Origin: Kalmusia sp. IMI 367209
Lineage: Eukaryota; Ascomycota; Dothideomycetes; Pleosporales; Didymosphaeriaceae
Direction: 5' to 3'
DNA length: 64,000 bases
Assembly: GCA_027946365.1 (NCBI GenBank)
Contig: JAPEUQ010000001.1
Coordinates: forward strand, 4,278,001 to 4,342,000
Part shown: in pieces, positions 1 through 11,160 of the stretch
Layout of the letters: each line of letters starts with the position of its first letter
Position numbering within the stretch: the first letter of the stretch is position 1
Notes under the pieces: model-generated
What the model saw: the letters and a program-made list of their open reading frames with translations, nothing else
The model's database searches: none
What the model was told of the DNA's origin: nothing
Program-made: the position numbers and the translations under genes

Positions 1-1280
1 GGGGGCTGCTTGGGGCCCTCTCAGCAGGACCGCTGGCCGGGACATACGGACGACGACGCACCATGCAACTGACGTCCATATTCTTCATCGTCGGGCCCGT
101 CTTCGAAGCACTGTCGCCCAACATCGGCGTTATGGCAGTAGGCAGGCTGCTGTCAGGTGTGGGTGCTGGAGCATCCGTGGTGGTTGTTCCCATCTACATC
201 TCAGAAATATCTCCCCCAGGCCAAAAGGGCTTCTTCGGTGCCTTTACGCAGATCATGTGCAACGTGGGCATTCTCGTCACCCAGTTGCTAGGATACTTCC
301 TCAGCCATGACCAATACTGGAGGATCATCTTGGCGGCTGGAGGTGCCATTGGCGTCGTCCAGAGCATTGGCCTAGTCTTATCCGTTGAGAGCCCAAAGTA
401 TCTTGCAGAGCAGGGTCACGCGTCTCAAGCGAAGAGAGTCCTACGCAGCCTCAGGGGTGGACACAGCGATATTAACGAAGAGTTCAGCGGCTGGGGCGCA
501 GATGGAGCCCATGACACCGATGGTACGCTTCTTACATCTGTGCCACGCCATGAGGCTAACCCAAGTTTAGACGAAGAGCAGACCCTCCTTCGAAGCGAAG
601 ATGAGCCTTCTACGCCGAAAACTCAGTCGGGCAGAGATGAAGCTCTTAGTATCGTCCAAGTCCTTCGCCACCCCGAGTACAAGAAGGCTGCTTTCGCAAT
701 CATTATGATCATGCTTGCTCAACAGCTAAGTGGTATAAACAGCATCGTGATGTACGGTGTATCGCTTTTGGCAGATTTACTTGCTTCAAATTCAGCTCTC
801 CTCAACTTGGCCGTCTCGGCCGTCAACATCATCGTTACTACTGGTTGCGCGCCCCTTCCGGACAAGCTTGGGCGGAAGGCGTGTCTTCTCCAGTCACTTG
901 CAGGCATGGGCATCAGCTCACTTCTCCTGGCCCTTGGCATCATCAAGGCCATTCCCATCCTCTCCGCTGTAGCCGTTGTACTCTTCGTTTCCAGTTTTGC
1001 GCTCGGACTCGGACCGGTTCCATTCATGCTATCGGCAGAGTTGGTTGGCCCGGATGCTGTGGGCGCGACTCAGAGCATTGCTCTTGCGGCCAACTGGATT
1101 GCGACTTTTCTTGTTGCACAGTTCTTCCCTTTGGCTAGTGCGGCGCTTCGTGGGAAGGTCTACTTCATTTTTGCTGCGCTTTCAGCATTTTTCTTTCTGT
1201 TTATTAGCTGGTTTGTGCCCGAGACGAAAGGTAAGAAAAACGCGGATGAGGTCTGGGGGAGAGAGCGCCGAGTTGACTAA
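1..1280 (+). CDS. MFS sugar (hexose-type) transporter, 5'-truncated by the window edge
   Basis: This is the C-terminal part of a Major Facilitator Superfamily sugar porter, a 12-helix plasma-membrane carrier for hexoses or related sugars. The frame is already open at base 3, and bases 36-65 encode GPLAGTYGRRRTM, the loop 2-3 signature of sugar porters, so the gene starts outside the window. The ATG at 63 is internal. Other family marks are ESPKYL at the end of helix 6, QQLSGINSIVMYG in helix 7 and PETKGK near the C-terminus. The hydrophilic central loop between the ESPKYL and QQLSGIN motifs is long and acidic. No intron is visible in this part. The frame stops with TAA at 1278. The substrate cannot be read from the sequence. 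Confidence 0.9.
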   Translation, partial: GLLGALSAGPLAGTYGRRRTMQLTSIFFIVGPVFEALSPNIGVMAVGRLLSGVGAGASVVVVPIYISEISPPGQKGFFGAFTQIMCNVGILVTQLLGYFLSHDQYWRIILAAGGAIGVVQSIGLVLSVESPKYLAEQGHASQAKRVLRSLRGGHSDINEEFSGWGADGAHDTDGTLLTSVPRHEANPSLDEEQTLLRSEDEPSTPKTQSGRDEALSIVQVLRHPEYKKAAFAIIMIMLAQQLSGINSIVMYGVSLLADLLASNSALLNLAVSAVNIIVTTGCAPLPDKLGRKACLLQSLAGMGISSLLLALGIIKAIPILSAVAVVLFVSSFALGLGPVPFMLSAELVGPDAVGATQSIALAANWIATFLVAQFFPLASAALRGKVYFIFAALSAFFFLFISWFVPETKGKKNADEVWGRERRVD

Positions 1281-1698
1281 GACGATTTGAATATCCAACA
1301 TTGAAGGGCGGGATGTTCGTAAGTGGCGTGAGAATGCGTGTGGTTCGGAATGTTCTGTTAGGCATACACACGAGCTTGGGCGATAGTACCACAACATCTA
1401 CAAATTGTTGAACTCAATGAAACACTGATCAATAAGACGTGGAAAGACAACGAAACTAGTTCAAGTGACTCGTTGCTCCCTGCACCAATTTTGCTTTGAT
1501 TATGATGACAGTGCTGATTAAAGCAGCCGAGAGTCGGCCGGGCCAGGTTCCGAAAGGTGGGCGTTCGGAAACCGTACCTTGTCGCGTTGCTGCGTAAAGC
1601 CTCGGTCTTCCGCGCGCAATTCATCGTTCTGTGCGTCTACCAACTGAGTCCTTCTACACAACCTCGGACGTCTGATATCTACCCATCCGTACCTAGAT
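1281..1698. other. Intergenic: sugar transporter 3' end to GTP cyclohydrolase II start
   Basis: No gene is recognised in these 418 bases. They should hold the terminator of the upstream transporter and the promoter and 5' leader of the downstream gene. Short antisense frames here have no family features. Confidence 0.5.
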
Positions 1699-2943
1699 AT
1701 GCCCGAGCTCCCTGCGCACACCTCGCCGGTGCTGCCGCCACTCCATTCGCCGCGACCGGAGAGTCATAGACGGCTCGAAGACTACCGACTCGCAGACGAG
1801 GATGGACGGCAAGATCCAGAAAGCACGATCAAGCACGCAGCAACTACCAGAGTCTCACAGCCACCGCCCTCTCTCATCAGCCCCGCCTTCACACCCCCCG
1901 CCACACCGGGCTTCTCCACGCCGTCAGACCCACGCCCGCGCCCGCCGCGCTCCACTCCCGTCGACACCTCTCTTCCCTCCTCGACGCCCGGCCCACACCT
2001 CCTCGAGCAGCTGCCCGAGGTAGAATGCGAGGTCCGCGCGCGCATACCGACCACGACCGGCCACGAGATGTGGCTCCACGTGTACAGGAACAATGTAGAT
2101 ACTAAGGAGCACTTGGCCATTGTGTTCGGAAACCAGATCAGGAGCCGGAGTCTGGATCGCGAGAGGCCGGGCGAGACGGAACTGGACCGCATGACGAGGG
2201 GAGCGTACGTGGGGAGGTTGTACCCGGGTCGTACGCACTCACGGGTAGACCAGATAAAGAGGGCGGAAGGCGTGGCTCCGAAACCCCAGACAGACATTCC
2301 AAATGGCCTGCTTTCCCCGTCGTCTGCTTCTTCGGCATCTTCGGAAGCAGGCGATGTTCCTGCCTCGAATGTAGATCTGCCGCTGGTGCGCATCCACTCG
2401 GAATGCTACACGGGCGAAACAGTGTGGTCTGCCCGCTGCGATTGCGGCGAACAGCTGGACGAGGCGGCGCGTCTGATGTCGCATCCCGCTCTCTCTCCTA
2501 CCGGCGGCGCAATAATTTACCTGCGTCAGGAAGGCCGGGGCATCGGACTTGGCGAGAAACTCAAAGCATATAACCTGCAGGACCTTGGCAACGATACGTA
2601 TGAAGCGAATATATTGCTAAGGCATCCGGCTGATGCGCGGAGTTATGGGCTCGCGACGAGTATGCTGGTCGACTTGGGACTGGGTGGGGAGAAGGGAATA
2701 AGGTTGTTGACGAACAATCCGGATAAAGTACGAGCTGTCGAGGGGCCGAGAAGGGAGGTTGTGGTGAGGGAAAGGGTGGCTATGGTTCCGATTGCGTGGA
2801 AGACGGGAGGGAAGGAGGGAATCAAAAGCGAGGAAGTGGAGAAGTATCTGAGCACGAAGGCAAGTCCTTCCATCAACTTTCCAACGCAGATTGCTAACGA
2901 GATGCAGATTGAGAAATTCAAACATATGCTGACACAGCAATAA
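1699..2943 (+). CDS. RIB1: GTP cyclohydrolase II (riboflavin biosynthesis, first step)
   Basis: The 414-residue product should open the imidazole ring of GTP to give 2,5-diamino-6-ribosylamino-4-pyrimidinone phosphate, formate and pyrophosphate, the first committed step to riboflavin; it is normally cytosolic. Zinc ligands are visible as C236, C247 and C249 ([17 protein letters not shown] spacing, C-x10-C-x-C). They are followed by [19 protein letters not shown] and by LLTNNPDK near the C-terminus, all hallmarks of the RibA/Rib1 family. The first 100 residues are Pro/Ser/Thr-rich and probably disordered. A low-complexity Ser/Ala insert of about 45 residues precedes the zinc motif. The gene has no intron. 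The ATG at 1699 is the first in frame. It converges with the minus-strand gene ending at 3321. Confidence 0.95.
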   Translation: MPELPAHTSPVLPPLHSPRPESHRRLEDYRLADEDGRQDPESTIKHAATTRVSQPPPSLISPAFTPPATPGFSTPSDPRPRPPRSTPVDTSLPSSTPGPHLLEQLPEVECEVRARIPTTTGHEMWLHVYRNNVDTKEHLAIVFGNQIRSRSLDRERPGETELDRMTRGAYVGRLYPGRTHSRVDQIKRAEGVAPKPQTDIPNGLLSPSSASSASSEAGDVPASNVDLPLVRIHSECYTGETVWSARCDCGEQLDEAARLMSHPALSPTGGAIIYLRQEGRGIGLGEKLKAYNLQDLGNDTYEANILLRHPADARSYGLATSMLVDLGLGGEKGIRLLTNNPDKVRAVEGPRREVVVRERVAMVPIAWKTGGKEGIKSEEVEKYLSTKASPSINFPTQIANEMQIEKFKHMLTQQ

Positions 2944-3320
2944 CGATCATGACTATAGTTACAAAATCAATGTTCGAAAAAGAAGCAGAGCATAAAGAAA
3001 GCGACGTATTTGAAGTACACCAGTCGAGCGATCTAGATACCAATACAGGCACCCTGTTGTATGTATGCATGCTATATCTCCGTCTTTGCATAGATACTGT
3101 ATCGGTCTATCGAAATAAGAGGTCATATCAATTCCTTTTTGGTCATTGTTTTACCGCGGCGCGTAGGGACAACAATCAGTTCAACTCAGTTTTGAATAAT
3201 TAGATGAATTCATATAAGCCCGGAAAGGGCATTAGGTATCACAAACTCCCACCATGGAATCATAACTCATGTAGCCAACCTTGAATCGCTCAAATGCCCC
3301 TCGACGACCTCGTCAACAGC
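2944..3320. other. Convergent 3' intergenic region
   Basis: Two genes point into this 377-base stretch from both sides, so it should carry two terminators. No coding feature is recognised. Confidence 0.5.
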
Positions 3321-4303
3321 CTAGTGCTTGTGCCCAATATGCAGCTTCTCCTTAAGCTTCTCCATCTTGGACACCTTCTCCTTCTCACCCGTCGCAGCAC
3401 CCGAAGCATCAGACTTATCTGTAGCGCCTTTGTGATTGCCCTTCTCCTCCAGCAGACCTGTAACCATATCAGCACGGCTAAGCACAGAGCGTATCGTGTT
3501 CGTGCGCGACCTACGATCAGCTTCCTTCCCCGCGCCGGGCTTCGTCGCGTCGAAGTCGCCGCCATCGGCCGCAACGCCAGACGTTTTCGGGGCTAAGTTG
3601 GTAGAAGTGGGCGCGCTACTTGATTCGGTAGGGTCGTGTTTGAGGAGCTCCTCGGCTTCGTCTTTTTGGGTTTTTATCGCGGAGACTTCTGCCTCCGAAG
3701 AGGGCGCGGCGAGCGGTTTGTCGGCTCCTTGGTGTGAAGGAGTCACAGTTGTCCCGATGGGCTTGACATCGCTGCTTGTAGCGGGAATGGAGGTGATGTC
3801 GGACGTGTGGGCCGCAGTAGAGGCATTGGCTGCCGTGGCGGAGTTGAAGGAGTCGCTCGTGGCAGCGGGCGTCGAAGAGGTCTCGGAGGCCTTCTCGCGG
3901 ATCGGAAGCGAGGTGGTGCCTGCGAGGTCATCTTTGCCCGCAGTCTCGGTCACGTCCGCTTCACAGATGGTGGTCAGCGTTGCATTTCAGCTATATCGGG
4001 ACATATATTATGGCGGGGACGAGGTGGAGCGCTGGGTTGCATACCTGAATTGCCTTGGTCAAATGGTTCTGTTGCAGTCCCCTTGCCTTGCAGACCAGAT
4101 ACTGGTTCTTTACCAGCTGTCTCGTTACTCGTCGTGGGGTCTGTAGGGTCTGCAGCGTTGCCCTGGTCGTAAGGCTCAGTAGCAGTTCCTTTGCCTTGGA
4201 CGCCAGAAACGGGCTCGGTGCCAGCTGTCTCGTTGTCTGCTGCGGGCTGCTCGCCCCAGATGGCCTTGCTGGCCGTATTCACGACATTGCTAATAGTCTC
4301 CAT
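3321..4303 (-). CDS. Hydrophilic repeat protein, 298 aa, unknown function
   Basis: Two exons: 4303-4045 and 3958-3321, with an 86-nt intron (donor GTATGC, acceptor GTGAAG). The splice keeps the frame (G|CG makes Ala87). The protein starts METISNVVNTASKAIWG and then carries two near-identical repeats, residues 24-49 and 60-85, each built as NETAG(T/K)EPVSG followed by QGKGTATEP(Y/F)DQGN, plus a short third copy around 91-100. The rest is rich in Ala, Ser, Thr, Lys and Glu. The C-terminus, MEKLKEKLHIGHKH, is an amphipathic Lys-rich stretch that recalls dehydrin K-segments, but this is only a resemblance. Similar METIS-type proteins occur widely in filamentous ascomycetes as uncharacterised proteins. 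No signal peptide or membrane span is seen. A stress-protective role is possible but not shown. Confidence 0.75.
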
Positions 4304-6641
4304 GATTGATTTATAAAGTAAATAGAGGTGGATAGTTTGCGTAGGATGGATGAAGTTGATCTTGACTTGCAGTGCAGGCAAAGAGCGTTAAGAAGCTCTT
4401 GATCGCCTTTTATGACGTATTGGGCTATGTTTAGGATCCACACAAGCTCTCTCCGAAAGCCCCAATGCGTGAACTGTCAGAACGCGGACGTCACCGCGGG
4501 GTACAGCCTCGCTCTGTGTACCTGCTTAATGCGCCTCGTTGCCAACAAATTGGCGCCGCACAATCTAGAGGAGAGGCGCTTGTGCAGGTTCGGGTTGCGA
4601 ATGCCTGCTAGAATACGCTCTAGACTCTAGAGAATCCAGAATTCTGGGCAGCAAGGACGGGACGTTTTTCTGCCTTGCGCTTGGGAAGACAGGAGCTGGT
4701 GGGGATGACGTTGGGCTGGTGACGTCATCTGCCAAACATAGCAGCCTCGAAATGTGTGAGGTCTTTATGTAAGCCATCATTCCACCACAAAACCGCTTCA
4801 ACTACCTACACTGTCTTACGGTCCACCATTGTACGTTGCTTGCATACTACATAAGTTGACTTGTACCTAGATGCGAAGTGTCCAATTCTCTCGTCGCCCA
4901 CGGTGAGCCCGGTCTTCACTGTGGTCGACCGACAGACGCTGATGTACACCTTCATCCCCATATATCCCTACGATATTGATAGAGATTGCTCACAGGTTTG
5001 GTCTGGAGTAGGTTCTAACTGACCTAAAAATCTAAAAACATTTTTAGCACAGGGCCGAAGTCCTGACGCACTGTATCCTCAGGGACACCTGTCCAGCGGC
5101 CCAAAGCTTCGGTCGCTCCGGCCAACGGCGGAGACCAGGCATAGCATTTTCTCCGATGGTCATGTGCTAAGTACTTAGATACGGGCTATACGACTCCGCG
5201 ATTTCCCCAGGTTCATTGGGACGTGCATAGCCACCGAACGCTTTTCCCCATGCAAGAAAGCCTCGGAGTGGTATCCATAACGGGGCAAGAGATAGTTATT
5301 GGAAGTGCTTACTCCAGATGTCGCAATACTCGTATGCCGCGATACTCGACGTGCGCACTTTGGACAATGTCCGACGATGCTCAAATCTGGGTTGGGGGTG
5401 TGGATACTGTGACTGGCTACCCATCTGAGCCGCACGACTTTGTCCGAGACCTACAGAGCTCCGTGAACCGCTTCCGATATTCTCGCGACAACGAAATCTA
5501 GCTGGCAGCTCATTGCATCTTCTATACCATAGGTAAACCCTCAAACTTCCTTCTACCATTTATCTCCTCTTTCGATTGATTCATTGCCAGATGGATTCAC
5601 TCCATCTTTGGTTGCTCTGCCTTCTATTCTCACGTCCACATGCAAATGTAACTCGTTGTGCCCAAATCCCAACGATTCTGTGAGATACCGAGGCACATCT
5701 GACGATCTTGTTGCGCCTTAAAGCCACATAGCGGTGTGTTGGAGGGTGAGCAACAATGGTGACAGGCGTGGTATTCATGTACCCCGCATATTACTACCCC
5801 AGAACCTGCTTTCGGCAAATTACCCGTGCCCACTTCGGGAGTCACTGACCATCGAACACAACAGCTCCAACGTACGACCGTTCGCTCTTTGGTCCTGGTA
5901 CACCAGCGACGTCCACTCGGTTTTAGCGATGGCTATATCGTCTCAACTGCGTACTGTGGTCATCTTGCGTCGCAGCGCAATCTCAATCCGCCTGGTTGGA
6001 TCCGCGAGAATTTCAATGGTATTGGCATCGGGCAATGGATTGGACTGCTAACCGTGATCGGCAAGGCACCAACTAGTCCGCGAGTAGGTGCATCGGGAAT
6101 TGTACTGGCGGCTACTCTGATTCGCTCGGGGCCCCAGCAATTATCCTCATGACCACGCAGATCAAGAACAACAAGACGATGAACATCAAAACCGCCTTAT
6201 GCTTGCTTCCCGCCGCTACGATGGCAACGGACATTACCCCTGGTGGCGTCCCTTGACCACCGGACATGACTGGCTCACTCCATCGCAAAGTTTACCGTTC
6301 GATGTGCGGATGCATGTCCGGACTTCCCGGATACGGCACCACCTCTTCGCTACCTTGATTAACAAGCTATGGTACATGCAAAGCCTGGGAATCTCGGGCG
6401 TGTTCCCACCTCATGCTCACGATGGATCCACATGTGTCGCGGCCCAGTTGACTTGACCGAGGCCTCTGCACAGGCATAATATTTCTCCGTTTTCTTCGAG
6501 CTTGTGAACTTTTGTGGAAGTGAGACTTAAAAGGAGTGGCACCTCGCATCTATATTCGAGATCGTCGTGGTGCAGACAGATCGTCGAAGTCGCTGTGTGG
6601 TTCTGAGGCCTCGTACCAGTCCATCGTTGCTCTAGCTCATC
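4304..6641. other. Long intergenic region without a confident gene
   Basis: This 2.3-kb gap carries the promoters of the flanking genes. Several frames of 60-108 codons occur on both strands (for example 5826-6152 plus and 5630-5845 minus), but none shows a recognisable domain or a convincing splice pattern. A decayed gene between about 5.6 and 6.5 kb cannot be excluded. Confidence 0.4.
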
Positions 6642-8333
6642 ATGAAGACCACCTTGCTTCTCTCTCTATTGCCGGTCGTTATTGCCGCCCCAGCAACAGT
6701 ACCATTAGACAAGAGAGCGTCTCCTACGGTCATTGCACCCTCACCTGGAGCGACAGTCATCGGGAAGTCACTCTTGGGTGTTGAGACCTTCAATGGCATA
6801 CCTTTCGCGCAACCACCCACAGGGCAGCTCCGTCTCAAGCCACCGCAGGCCCTGACTTCCTCAGTTGGGACAGTGGACGGCACGCAAACACCCAAGGCCT
6901 GCCCGCAATTCTTCTTCAGCCTAGACGAAAGCAACTTCCCTACCAACGTGCTCGGAACCATCCTCAATACGCCTCTCTTCCAGACTGTGACCAACGCTGG
7001 CGAAGATTGTCTCACTATCAATGTCCAGCGGCCCGCAGGGACAACAAGCTCCTCAAAGCTCCCAGTGCTCTTCTGGATTTTTGGTGGTGGATTTGAGCTA
7101 GGCTCCACGCAAATGTACGATGGCACCTCTTTGGTCAGCAGCTCCATCACCGAAGGCAAGCCTGTCATCTTCGTTGCAGTAAACTACCGTGTCGGCGGCT
7201 TTGGCTTCCTTGCCGGTAAGGAAATTTTGAAAGATGGTTCCGCGAATCTGGGCCTATTGGATCAGAGACTCGGCCTGCAATGGGTAGCAGACAACATCGC
7301 CGCTTTTGGTGGCGATCCTACCAAAGTGACTATATGGGGCGAAAGCGCGGGAGCGATATCTGTTGCTGACCAGATGCTCTTATATGACGGCGACAATACC
7401 TACAAGGGTAAACCATTATTTCGCGCTGGCATCATGAACTCAGGGTCCGTGGTGCCCGCCGACCCCGTCGACGGCACCAAAGGCCAGGCCATCTATGACC
7501 TCGTCGTCTCGAAAGCGGGGTGCTCCAGCTCGTCCGATACGCTTGCCTGCTTGCGCTCAAAGGACTACACAACCTTCCTCAATGCCGTAAACTCCGTCCC
7601 CGGCCTCCTCTCCTATAGCAGCGTCGCTTTATCCTACCTCCCTCGCCCTGACGGCAAAGTCCTGACACAATCCCCCGACCTGCTCGTCGCAGCCGGCAAG
7701 TACGCAAAAGTCCCCTTCATAGTCGGCGACCAAGAGGATGAAGGCACGCTCTTCGGGTTATTCACACCCAACTTGACGACTACGCAAGACGTAAATACGT
7801 ATCTATCAACTGTCTACTTCCCAACAGCAGATAAAGAGGCCATCCAGGGGCTAGTAGCTACGTATCAAAATACGCTCGAAGACGGCTCACCTTTCCGCAC
7901 GCTGCTCCTCAACAACTGGTATCCACAGTTCAAGCGCATCAGCGCGATTATCGGCGACATCACCTTCACCATCACACGCCGTATCTTCCTCGAGACTACT
8001 TCATCCGTGTTCCCAGACGTGCCTAGCTGGTCCTACCTCAGCTCGTACGACTACGGAACACCTATCCTTGGGACGTTCCACGGATCCGATCTGTTGCAGG
8101 TGTTTTATGGCGTCTTACCGAACAATGCGGCAAAGTCAATCCGTGGATACTATCTGAGTTTCGTATATAATCTGGACCCAAATAAAGGGAATGATTTGGA
8201 TGATTGGCCGCAGTGGAGTGCGGGACAGCAGCTGAAGCAGTTTAATGCGAACTCGAATACACTCTTGAAGGATGACTTCCGCTCTGATACGGCAGATTTT
8301 TTGAAGGCGAACTTGGCGCAGTTTTATATTTGA
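6642..8333 (+). CDS. Secreted type B carboxylesterase / lipase
   Basis: The 563-residue product belongs to the type B carboxylesterase family of the alpha/beta-hydrolase fold (cholinesterase, Candida rugosa lipase). It hydrolyses carboxylic esters or lipids outside the cell. The first 15 or so residues form a signal peptide ([16 protein letters not shown]), followed by a dibasic LDKR that could be a Kex2 site. The nucleophile is S235 in GESAGA. The acid is probably E367 in EDEGTLF, and the base H480 in GTFHGSDL. The oxyanion-hole motif FGGGFELGS is present, as is the early [11 protein letters not shown] motif. Length and lack of introns are usual for the fungal secreted members. It converges with the STAND-like gene, only 114 bases apart. 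Confidence 0.93.
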   Translation: MKTTLLLSLLPVVIAAPATVPLDKRASPTVIAPSPGATVIGKSLLGVETFNGIPFAQPPTGQLRLKPPQALTSSVGTVDGTQTPKACPQFFFSLDESNFPTNVLGTILNTPLFQTVTNAGEDCLTINVQRPAGTTSSSKLPVLFWIFGGGFELGSTQMYDGTSLVSSSITEGKPVIFVAVNYRVGGFGFLAGKEILKDGSANLGLLDQRLGLQWVADNIAAFGGDPTKVTIWGESAGAISVADQMLLYDGDNTYKGKPLFRAGIMNSGSVVPADPVDGTKGQAIYDLVVSKAGCSSSSDTLACLRSKDYTTFLNAVNSVPGLLSYSSVALSYLPRPDGKVLTQSPDLLVAAGKYAKVPFIVGDQEDEGTLFGLFTPNLTTTQDVNTYLSTVYFPTADKEAIQGLVATYQNTLEDGSPFRTLLLNNWYPQFKRISAIIGDITFTITRRIFLETTSSVFPDVPSWSYLSSYDYGTPILGTFHGSDLLQVFYGVLPNNAAKSIRGYYLSFVYNLDPNKGNDLDDWPQWSAGQQLKQFNANSNTLLKDDFRSDTADFLKANLAQFYI

Positions 8334-8447
8334 GTTGGTGAGCTAAGTTTGCGTAGGATACGAAGTTATGATTTATGAGAATGGAGCGAGAATTTCTCTC
8401 TGTATATACATCCAAAATGGGAAAAGGCAGGTTGCACGTTAAACATA

Positions 8448-10637
8448 TCAGATGTGTGGAAATGACACTGTTGCAATGTGCTGCCTTCCCTTCCGTGCCC
8501 GGCCCGGACTGTGCGCAGCTTCTCCGCGATTATTATCGAACATATCGTCCGCTGACAGATTCATGCCTAGGACATGCGAGATTCCAGAAGTCGTGAAGAG
8601 CACCTTGACTACCTGCCGCTGGCCTCTCTGCTCGCCTTGCTGCCGCGTAATATTTTGAAAGAGATCAAATAAAGCCTGTAAGCACTCGTTTGTTGCTTCG
8701 TGCTCTAGAATTTCCAGCCCGTGCAACACAATCAGGAGGAGAGGAGGCTCGGCCAGATCTAGAAGCTCCTTTAGCAGGAGCAAGGAATTTTGCCACGTCC
8801 GCAGTGTGCCATCTAATTGCGAGAACAACTCTTCTAAAGACGTTCCGCATGGGGATGTCCATGTTGTAGGTATATGCCGTATCGACTGTTTGATCAAAGC
8901 GTACACTAGTGCCACGAGCCCAACAGTCTCCCGAAGTCTTCCCTGGGGTGCCTCTTCGTTCGAAAGACTGCAAAAGTATGATAGACAGGGTATTCCAGCT
9001 GCTCGGGCAGCGCGCACGTAGTTCGAAGCTATCAGCTGGCTTGAAGAAATAGCAGAGAAGGAAGCAGGACCACTGAGTGCGATGATGCTCGAATCCGCCC
9101 GCGTAGTCCATGTCTGCAGGCGCTTGATGACTTCAATTTCGGCAAAGGTATCGTACTCAAGGCTGCTAGTAAGTATCTGGTCGTAAGAAAAGTAGGTGTC
9201 CAGGATGGTGGATAATTCTTCGACGCTGGCCTTACTCTGTGGTGCGTTTTTTTGGTCACCGTCATGCTCAGCAACGGGGGATCTCGATCTCAAGACCGTA
9301 GAAGTCTCGTCACTATCCTCACCCTTGGAACGTGGCCGATCTTGGTCATTGACAAACATCATCGCTTCCCGATTGAGTATCTGCTTCAATGGAGGGCCAA
9401 TATTTTTATTAAACATAGCGCCAAAGTGCTTCGACATGTCGCTCAGATGGCGCGCGCCGTCTCTGAGCTGTTCATTCTGTGCTTGGCTTGCAAGCATCAG
9501 CATCTCCCACTTCTCCTCATTCCTCCGCCAATTCTCGCGCTGGTGCAACTCTTGGACCTCCATCCAATACTCGAAGAGTTCCGTTAACTTAGGCATCGTC
9601 GTCATCGACTGGGAAATATTCCGAACTTCTCGCGCTGTACACAGTTGAGCGCCGCGCTGGATGGCATTTGAGATGTCTCGAATGGCGTTGATGTGCTTGC
9701 GATATTCGGCAGATACATTTTCGTTTAGGCTTGCTTTGGCGCGTCTCCAGCCCTGCTGGGAGTACCACTTGAGGGGAAAGGTCACGAAGGCTAGTATTTT
9801 GCAGCAAAGTTGGACGCTGAGGTCTTCGAGGAAAGGCTCGGAGTAGAGCTTCAGCTTTTCGCGGACATCGGTAACGATGTTGTCGATTTCTTCGAGCGCC
9901 GTGGTGAATTCTTCTCCGATGTGGACGTAATTTACTGAGGCCTGGTATCATCGTTAATAAAATCTCTCTGGTACAATACTAGAATGGGATTCTAGGAACC
10001 CATTCAAGGACGAAGTATCCCTGAATTTATATTCCCTTCGGCTGTATAAATTTGACGAGGCTTACTTTTGTGATCGTTTCGAGAGATCCGGTGACAATGG
10101 ACGTATACTTATCGCCTTGTGGTAGCATTTTAAGTACGTTCGAGTGGTCATTTATAACATTACACACTCTTTGGAATCCTTTCTTGGGCCGATGCATGAA
10201 ACTCTTGGTAGATCTATCGTCATGTTGTTTCTTTAGCTTGTTGACGCTCTCGAGTAAAGAAGTCCATGAAAGGCCCTGGTTTGTTTTTCCGATTGAGTCC
10301 ACGGCAGAAAAGGTATCCTTGAACGCTTTCATCGCAGCTTCGAGTTCGTCATATCGTTCTTTCAGCTTTTGCGATGCTGGATTACTCCGTGGGCTAGATC
10401 ATTAATCAGCCTGCGTGAATTCATCCTATGTGGAGAAATAAACCTGGCCATGGCCTCCTGTAGCATCGACATCAAAGCATCTTCCTTCTCAACCTCTTCG
10501 CAGAAAGCATTTTCGAGAATGTTTCGCGAATTATTTGTATCATCGGCAGCGTTCTGCCTCTGCCGAGCTCTAAGTGTGTCCGACCAGCTGCGCACCAGAC
10601 CCCGAGCGACAAAGTCAGCATCTTCGGAAGTAGTCAT
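8448..10637 (-). CDS. STAND-like protein with DUF7708-type N-terminus, lacking a P-loop
   Basis: Three exons (10637-10444, 10393-10066, 9941-8448) with introns of 50 and 124 nt; both junctions preserve the frame and give 671 residues. Residues 70-95 look coiled-coil. Residues about 127-215 (FQRVCNVINDHSNVLKML, GDKYTSIVTGSLETITKASVNY) match the helical domain found at the N-terminus of many fungal NACHT/ankyrin proteins (DUF7708, named from memory). Another long helical segment follows. The C-terminal region starts SSIIALSGPASFSAISSS, where relatives carry a nucleotide-binding segment, but no GxxxxGK[ST] P-loop is present, and the protein ends before any ankyrin or WD repeats. It may be an adaptor or degenerate NLR-like protein. 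It faces the AAA ATPase gene across a shared promoter. Confidence 0.75.
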
Positions 10638-11160
10638 GGTCAAACAGTGTCAGCAAATATTGGACAACACCGCTTGAAGATATTCTTTCAAACGATGTGG
10701 CTCTTAGGCAGACGCTTCAGGGGGATGGACGGCAAAAGGTGTTGCACAGCCCAGTCACTGTACAATGATGCCTGCAGTATTAGGGGGCCAAGAGACCTGA
10801 TTGGCTAGCCCTGTCCGCAGACCTGTCTCAGCCTTGCGCCAACCGAGCACGATGCGAGCTCCTCTGCCTGTCAGGATCGATTGCGTGCTTTCATAAGCAG
10901 TTGTGGCATTCTACAAGAAGGTTCATCTGCTGCGACCTGGCGCAATTCAGCCTGGGGCCATTCAAAAGATCCTGGGAGGACCGGAAGGGGCGGTCCACCT
11001 TTTGAACAAATACCTGCCGCCTCCGTAGGTAACTTGTACCACACAGTTCTCGATATACATCACCTGAAACTATTCACCGCCGCAGTCGTTATTCTTTACT
11101 GGCGGCCAACCCACGGCCGAGAAGGTCACGAAGAACGTTGGTTCAGCATTTTGCGAAATC
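10638..11160. promoter_or_regulatory. Shared divergent promoter region
   Basis: These 523 bases separate the start codons of two genes read outward (STAND-like on minus, AAA ATPase on plus). They must contain both promoters, so co-regulation is possible. No specific operator was identified. Confidence 0.5.

Noticed and set aside
719..1027. Minus-strand frame inside the sugar transporter
   Set aside because: Antisense shadow of a well-supported gene; no domain.
1782..2393. 203-codon minus-strand frame opposite GTP cyclohydrolase II
   Set aside because: Lies fully within the conserved gene on the other strand; composition follows the complement of its GC-rich N-terminus.
5734..6152. Overlapping plus frames of 105 and 108 codons
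   Set aside because: No recognisable family, no splice pattern linking them to other exons; left as an unexplained gap.
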